Assembly: GCF_000317435.1 (NCBI RefSeq) | Contig: NC_019751.1 | Coordinates: 434,001 to 498,000, forward strand | From: Calothrix sp. PCC 6303 | Lineage (GTDB): Bacteria > Cyanobacteriota > Cyanobacteriia > Cyanobacteriales > Nostocaceae | Reading direction: 5' to 3' | DNA: 64,000 nt | Shown here: piece by piece, positions 59,614 through 64,000 of the stretch | How the letters are laid out: each line of letters starts with the position of its first letter | Position numbering within the stretch: the stretch's first letter is position 1 | Made by a program: the position numbers and the translations under genes | Notes under the pieces: model-generated | Told to the model about the DNA's origin: nothing | Seen by the model: the letters and a program-made list of their open reading frames with translations, nothing else | Databases searched by the model: none

Positions 59614-59624
59614 TCCTTCCTTTT

Positions 59625-59765
59625 AAAGTTAGGACTTACCTTCGCATCACGATTGTCACAATGCTTTGTTGGTGCGTGACACCAAAAGTCCTATTGTTAC
59701 GTACAAAATTGCTCGAAGTGTCACGCACCCTACATTCTGTGCCAGTTGCGTAAGCCATGAAAGTA
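59625..59765. repeat. Intergenic inverted repeat between tube genes
   Basis: ggtgcgtgacac near 59671 faces gtgtcacgcacc near 59719, and gttaggacttac faces gcgtaag at the edges, forming a long imperfect hairpin. It is translated only by a weak TTG-initiated extension of the next gene and is likely a small interspersed repeat. Confidence 0.6.
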
Positions 59766-59776
59766 TCAAGTTAGTT

Positions 59777-60256
59777 ATGGAATATACTTATCCCCCGGTC
59801 AGTTTCTTTTTTGACGTTATTTTTCAAGGTGAAAGTCTAAACAATCAAAGCGTAGAAACTCGCTTTCAAAGTGTGACGGGTTTGAATGTAGATATGCAGA
59901 CAGAAACGTTAAAGGAGGGAGGAGAAAACCGCTTTGAGCATACCTTGCCAGTGCGGACTAAATACAGCCCACTGGTACTTAAGAGGGGCTTAGTTAAAGA
60001 TTCCAAGATGGTGGACTGGTGTATGGATGCCATTCTTAACTTTGATATTCGCCCGATGAATTTGTTGGTGAGGCTTTTACATGTTCAGGGTTCTTCTGTC
60101 AACAATTCTGCTGCAAGTAGCGAACCGCTTGTTACTTGGAAAGTAATTAACGCTTGGCCCAAAAAGTGGTCAGTTTCGGAATTTAATGCTGAACAAAATT
60201 CTATTGCTATTGAATCTTTGGAGTTGAATTACAGCTATTTTGAGCCACTGAAATAA
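59777..60256 (+). CDS. Tail tube protein, second copy
   Basis: A 159-residue protein from ATG 59777 (MEYTYPPVSFFFDVIFQGE). SVTGLNVDMQTETLKEGGENRFEHTLPVRTKYSPLVLKRGLVKDSKMVDWC matches gp19-type tube proteins; it has diverged from the first copy. Injection systems often encode two or three tube proteins, one acting as tube initiator at the baseplate. The longer frame from 59666 runs through a repeat and is unlikely. Confidence 0.9.
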   Translation: MEYTYPPVSFFFDVIFQGESLNNQSVETRFQSVTGLNVDMQTETLKEGGENRFEHTLPVRTKYSPLVLKRGLVKDSKMVDWCMDAILNFDIRPMNLLVRLLHVQGSSVNNSAASSEPLVTWKVINAWPKKWSVSEFNAEQNSIAIESLELNYSYFEPLK

Positions 60257-60518
60257 TTAGATAAAATACAATTATTGGCTGTGTAGATATTGGTGTTGGG
60301 TACTCCGAAACGGAGTAGACACGTAGTGGCTTCTGTAAGTAGCAACCTAACGCAAAGCCTCCAACGTCACATGCTACAACGCGGCGGCACGTTTTTGGGG
60401 TCATCCGAACCCAAAAAGCTGCCTTGGGAACCCGCGCAACGCAGTGACTCCCCAACCTACGCAAAATTGTACTAAGCGATTTCCCCATCACTCATTACTT
60501 AATTACTTATTCCTGGAG

Positions 60519-60704
60519 ATGTCTATTGTGCCATTAGAAATTAGAGAGTTGGTGATTAGAGCCTCTATCAATGATGGAGAGCAGGGACAAAACACTAATC
60601 AAGGAAGATCAGAAAGTGGTACTAATGTCAATAACCAAGCTGATATTATCGCCGCCTGCGTAGAACAGGTACTGGCTATTCTCAAGGAACAATCGGAGCG
60701 CTAA
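60519..60704 (+). CDS. DUF5908-type small injection-system protein
   Basis: A 61-residue protein from ATG 60519 (MSIVPLEIRELVIRASIND). The PLEIRELVIRA start is the hallmark of the small DUF5908 proteins encoded between tube and baseplate genes of these systems; the C-terminus is helical (IIAACVEQVLAILKEQ). It ends 3 bp before the next gene. The upstream spacer (60257..60518) holds repeats only. Confidence 0.8.
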   Translation: MSIVPLEIRELVIRASINDGEQGQNTNQGRSESGTNVNNQADIIAACVEQVLAILKEQSER

Positions 60705-60707
60705 CCT

Positions 60708-61436
60708 ATGGTTAATTCTGCCAAAACAGGGGAACTTGCTAAAGTTAAGCTTGAAGTCTATGAGGACGATCGCTATCAAAAAAAGATTGGGGATTTTAAT
60801 CTACCTATTAATCCGGAGCAGTTTTCCCAACAGTTTCAAATCGAATACAACCGTAGCCAAGCTCAGGGTTCTCAGCACAACAATCCAGAATATAAATTTA
60901 CTCGACCGCAAGAACTTAAGCTTGATTTTACCTTGGATGGGACTGGGGTAGTCCCTGACAAACAAAATTCTGGGAAATTTCACCGGGATGTCGTGGGACA
61001 ACTACAGAAATTTTTCCGGCTAACTTACACAATGAACCCTGAGACTCACAAGCCGAATTTTCTGCGTTTGTTATGGGGGAACTTTTCTTTTGGTTACGAT
61101 GGGAAGAATGGCTTTGATTGTCTTCTCACCAATCTCCAGGTAAATTACACTCTGTTTGCCTCTGATGGTAAGCCTTTGCGAGCCAAGCTGAGTGCTACTT
61201 TTACTAGCTATGTCGAACAGACATTAAGATTGCGGGAAGAAAACAAAAAATCTCCCGATTTGACTCACCAGCGCAAGGTGACAGCAGGTGACACTTTGCC
61301 TTTAATGACCTATCGCATCTATGACGATCCATCCTATTATCTACAGGTTGCCAAAGTTAACGGTTTGGTGAATTTCCGCCGTTTAAAAACCAACACCGAT
61401 TTGAGATTCCCACCACTGGAAAAAACCGAACTATGA
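60708..61436 (+). CDS. LysM-type baseplate protein (Pvc7/gp53-like)
   Basis: A 242-residue protein. The N-terminal VKLEVYEDD...LPINPEQFSQQFQIEYNRSQAQGS and the FDCLLTNLQVNYTLFASDGKPLRAKLSATF block are typical of tail proteins between tube and VgrG. The C-terminal 55 residues (HQRKVTAGDTLPLMTYRIYDDPSYYLQVAKVNGLVNFRRLKTNTDLRFPP) form a LysM-like domain that may clamp the baseplate. Its stop overlaps the ATG of the spike gene by 4 bp. Confidence 0.88.
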   Translation: MVNSAKTGELAKVKLEVYEDDRYQKKIGDFNLPINPEQFSQQFQIEYNRSQAQGSQHNNPEYKFTRPQELKLDFTLDGTGVVPDKQNSGKFHRDVVGQLQKFFRLTYTMNPETHKPNFLRLLWGNFSFGYDGKNGFDCLLTNLQVNYTLFASDGKPLRAKLSATFTSYVEQTLRLREENKKSPDLTHQRKVTAGDTLPLMTYRIYDDPSYYLQVAKVNGLVNFRRLKTNTDLRFPPLEKTEL

Positions 61437-63205
61437 GCGATCTAATTATTCCAGAAAATTCGCTCTACAATGTCGCCACCTTCAAGTTACTTTCTGAGGG
61501 TAAAGATATCACGGATAAATATGCTGTGCTGTCTTTGACGGTAAACCGAGAAGTTAACCGGATTCCCACAGCAAAAATTGTGTTGCGGGATGGTGCTGCT
61601 GCGGAAGAAACTTTTGAAGCTAGTGAGGGATCTGACCTGATTCCAGGTAAGGAAGTGGAAATTGCCATTGGTTACGATGGTAAGGACAAGAGGATGTTTA
61701 AAGGGCTAATTGTTAAACATGCCATCAAAGTTGCTGGGAATGGGGAATCCATGCTCATCCTCGATTGTAAAGATATGGCTACAAAGTTAAGCGTCGGTCG
61801 CCACAGTCGTTATTTTACTAAGGTCAAAGACAGTGATGCGATCGCACAAATTATCGGCAGCTATAGTGGTATATCCTCAGATGTAGAAGGCACTAAAGGT
61901 GAGCATCCGGAAATTGTCCAATACTATGCTACCGATTGGGACTTTATTCTCTCGCGGGCGGAAATAAATGGGTTGATTGTTCTGGCGGAGGATGGGAAAC
62001 TGAAGGTAAAAGCCCCTAGTACCAGTGGTAGTCCCTTAGTCACCTTCACCTATGGCGTTAACCTGCTGGAATTTGAAGCTGAAATGGACGCGAGAACCCA
62101 ACACCAAGCAGTGAATGCACAGGCTTGGAACTATACGGATCAGGTATTACTGGAGGTTGAGGCAACTGAACCTACGGTTAATAAGCAAGGCGACTTATCA
62201 GGTAAGGTATTAGCAAATGCGATCGCGCCTCAAGCCTGGGAACTACGCCACAGTGGTCGGGTGGACGAAGCAGAACTTAAAGCCTGGGCTGATGCCCAAC
62301 TATTGAAAAGTCGGTTAGCCAAGATTCAGGGCAAGATCAAGAGTGTTGGCTACCCTGATGCAAAAGTTGATACTTTGATTGAACTCAAAGGAGTAGGTAG
62401 ACGTTTTAATGGATTAGCATACGTCTCTGGTGTGCGTCATGAAATGACTGGCGGAGCTTGGTATACATATATGCAACTTGGATTAGATTCCCAGTGGTTT
62501 TACCAGGTGACAGATATTGTAGAGCGACCAGCATCAGGATTACTTCCCGGTGTGAACGGCTTGCAAATTGGGGTGGTGGTGCAGTTGCAGGATGACCCCA
62601 ACGGAGAAGACCGCATCTTAGTTAAAACCCCGACAATTGACATGCAAAGCGAGGGGATTTGGTCACGGATTGCAACTTTAGATGCGGGAAATAATCGTGG
62701 TTCCTTCTTTCGTCCGGAAATTGGCGACGAGGTAATATTAGGGTTCCTCAACGACGATCCCCGCGACCCGATTGTCTTGGGAATGTTGAATAGTAGTGCC
62801 AAACCAGCACCTCTAAAAGCTACCAACGAAAACCACCATAAGGGCTTTTTTACGCGATCGCAAATGAAGGTGAGCTTTGATGATGAGAAGAAAATTATCA
62901 CCCTAGAAACACCTGGAGGTAACAAAATTATCATCTCCGATGAGGATAAAGGGATTACCTTGAAAGACCAAAATGGTAATACTATGACTATGAATGATAG
63001 TGGTATCACCATCAAAAGTCCCAAAGATATTACCCTGGAGGCAACAGGCAAACTCACACTCAAAGCCACACAGGATACTAGTGTTGAGGGGTTGAATGTG
63101 AAGGTCAAAGCTAATGCTCAATTTAAAGCTGAAGGTAACGCTGGAGCCGAAGTATCCACCAGTGCGATCGCAGTCTTGAAAGGTTCGTTAGTACAAATTA
63201 ATTAA
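61433..63205 (+). CDS. VgrG-like baseplate hub and spike protein (Pvc8-like)
   Basis: A 590-residue spike. Residues 1 to about 350 are a gp27-like hub (DGAAAEETFEASEGSDLIPGKEVEIAIGYDGKDKRMFKG, YYATDWDFILSRAEINGL). A gp5-like OB domain lies at about 375 to 455 (GVVVQLQDDPNGEDRILVKTPTI...WSRIATLDAGNNRGSFFRPEIGDEVILGFLN), and a C-terminal beta-helix with ITL-type repeats at about 480 to 580. It trimerises to form the spike tipped by PAAR. The ATGA overlap with the LysM protein suggests coupled translation. Complete. Confidence 0.94.
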   Translation: MSDLIIPENSLYNVATFKLLSEGKDITDKYAVLSLTVNREVNRIPTAKIVLRDGAAAEETFEASEGSDLIPGKEVEIAIGYDGKDKRMFKGLIVKHAIKVAGNGESMLILDCKDMATKLSVGRHSRYFTKVKDSDAIAQIIGSYSGISSDVEGTKGEHPEIVQYYATDWDFILSRAEINGLIVLAEDGKLKVKAPSTSGSPLVTFTYGVNLLEFEAEMDARTQHQAVNAQAWNYTDQVLLEVEATEPTVNKQGDLSGKVLANAIAPQAWELRHSGRVDEAELKAWADAQLLKSRLAKIQGKIKSVGYPDAKVDTLIELKGVGRRFNGLAYVSGVRHEMTGGAWYTYMQLGLDSQWFYQVTDIVERPASGLLPGVNGLQIGVVVQLQDDPNGEDRILVKTPTIDMQSEGIWSRIATLDAGNNRGSFFRPEIGDEVILGFLNDDPRDPIVLGMLNSSAKPAPLKATNENHHKGFFTRSQMKVSFDDEKKIITLETPGGNKIIISDEDKGITLKDQNGNTMTMNDSGITIKSPKDITLEATGKLTLKATQDTSVEGLNVKVKANAQFKAEGNAGAEVSTSAIAVLKGSLVQIN

Positions 63206-63274
63206 CATCTCGGCTCCGCTCGATGTTAAAGCTTCGATTTCGTTCAGATGTAAGGGATTGTAAGGGATCAAAAA

Positions 63275-63568
63275 ATGGGAAAACCTGCTGCTCGTCTCAC
63301 TGATATGCATGTCTGTCCAATGGTGACTGGCGTTGTCCCCCATGTGGGTGGACCAATAATTAGCCCAGGAGTCCCAACTGTCTTGATTGCTGGGCTGCCA
63401 GCCGCTGTAGTTGGTGATACCTGCACCTGTACCGGACCACCGGATACCATCATCCTGGGTTCAACAACCGTGTTGATTGGCGGCAAACCTGCTGCTCGAA
63501 TTGGGGATACCACAGCTCATGGAGGCTCGATTGTGTTAGGAGCGTTCAATGTGTTGATCGGAGGCTGA
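63275..63568 (+). CDS. PAAR-repeat tip protein (Pvc10-like)
   Basis: A 97-residue PAAR protein with two GKPAAR blocks (residues 2 and 72), PxVPTVLIAGLPAAVVGD, and His/Cys metal-binding residues in HVCPMVTG and CTCTG. PAAR proteins sharpen the spike tip. It follows the spike gene by 69 bp that contain a short gctccgctc/tcgatgttaa repeat. Complete. Confidence 0.93.
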   Translation: MGKPAARLTDMHVCPMVTGVVPHVGGPIISPGVPTVLIAGLPAAVVGDTCTCTGPPDTIILGSTTVLIGGKPAARIGDTTAHGGSIVLGAFNVLIGG

Positions 63569-63623
63569 ATAATAATTCGTAATTCGTAATTAAAAATTCA
63601 TGAATTAGGGCGAAGCACTGGAT

Positions 63624-64000
63624 ATGGAAAATAAAGACAAGGCATTTTTGGGAACAGGTTGGGGATTTCCGCCCACATTTAATAAAGCTTCCGCAAGTGT
63701 GCAGCTAGTGAGTGCGGAGGAGGATATTTGTGAAAGCTTGCAAATTTTGTTATCTACCAGTTTAGGAGAACGGGTGATGCAGCCAACTTATGGTTGCAAC
63801 CTACAAAATTTTCTCTTTGAACCCCTTAGCCCCACCATAACTAGTAGTATTAAAGAACAACTACGTACTTCTATTCTTTATCATGAACCTCGTATTCTGC
63901 TCAACGGTTTAGACTTAAGTCTGGATGAGCAATTACAGGGCCGTGTAAATCTCACCATAGATTACACAATTATTAATACAAATTCTCGGTTTAATTTGGT
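63624..64000 (+). CDS. gp25-like baseplate protein (GPW/gp25), partial at window edge
   Basis: ATG at 63624 opens MENKDKAFLGTGWGFPPTF; the SAEEDICESLQILLSTSLGERVMQPTYGCNLQNFLFEPL block is diagnostic of GPW/gp25 baseplate wedge proteins, including the EEDI-type and GERVM-P-YG signature. About 125 codons are visible and it runs off the window; normal length is about 130 to 150. Baseplate genes should continue to the right. Confidence 0.92.
   Translation, partial: MENKDKAFLGTGWGFPPTFNKASASVQLVSAEEDICESLQILLSTSLGERVMQPTYGCNLQNFLFEPLSPTITSSIKEQLRTSILYHEPRILLNGLDLSLDEQLQGRVNLTIDYTIINTNSRFNL

Noticed and set aside
62500-63108. 202-codon minus-strand frame
   Set aside because: Antisense to the spike gene, with no recognisable protein pattern.

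Overview
The window is chromosomal DNA from a heterocyst-forming, nitrogen-fixing cyanobacterium (order Nostocales). The evidence is a nifB-fdxN-nifS-nifU-nifH cluster next to uptake hydrogenase genes hupSL, interruption of nifH and hupL by DNA elements carrying site-specific recombinases, frequent HIP1 octamers (gcgatcgc), an orange carotenoid protein with its recovery factor, and many short purine/pyrimidine repeats typical of Nostocales intergenic DNA.

Region 1 (1 to about 31,943) is the inside of a very large element that interrupts nifH; its far end lies left of the window. It looks like an integrated conjugative plasmid: an actin-like ParM partition gene, a MOBV-type relaxase, a long minus-strand operon for a VirB/VirD4-like type IV secretion system (28,995 down to 6,595), and a replication module (initiator-like gene with five 20-bp iteron-like repeats inside it, followed by DnaB). 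A large serine recombinase gene begins 41 bp past the truncated nifH and reads in the same direction as the nif genes. Two insertion sequences have broken the operon: an IS1182-like element splits the VirD4-like coupling protein, and an IS4-like element removes the first 17 or so codons of an AAA ATPase gene. In both cases taking out the IS plus one target duplication restores one frame, so conjugation is probably dead although the element persists.

Region 2 (31,929 to 36,878) is the nif cluster, transcribed leftwards: nifB, fdxN, nifS, nifU, nifH (first 139 or so codons only). A gene-poor leader of about 1.3 kb and an intact IS with 5-bp target duplications (38,209 to 39,669) follow.

Region 3 (40,041 to 51,970) is hupSL, also transcribed leftwards. 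hupL is split by a 9,305-bp element bounded by 20-bp direct repeats identical to each other and matching the known hupL core; excision joins the halves in frame into a 531-residue protein. The element carries a XisC-type tyrosine recombinase and cargo: an alpha/beta hydrolase, FRP and OCP (photoprotection), a TnpB element, a nucleotidyltransferase broken by a 141-bp MITE, and small conserved genes. hupS lacks its normal N-terminus, including the first cluster cysteine, so either it is dead or a third interrupting element starts at about 51,950.

Region 4 (53,390 to the right edge) is a plus-strand operon for an extracellular or thylakoid-type contractile injection system: AAA ATPase, DUF4255 protein, an unknown protein, sheath with an unusual Ala/Lys-rich insert, two tube proteins, a small DUF5908 protein, LysM-type baseplate protein, VgrG-like spike, PAAR tip and a gp25-like baseplate protein cut by the window edge. 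If hupS really is interrupted by an element extending rightwards, this injection system would be its cargo.
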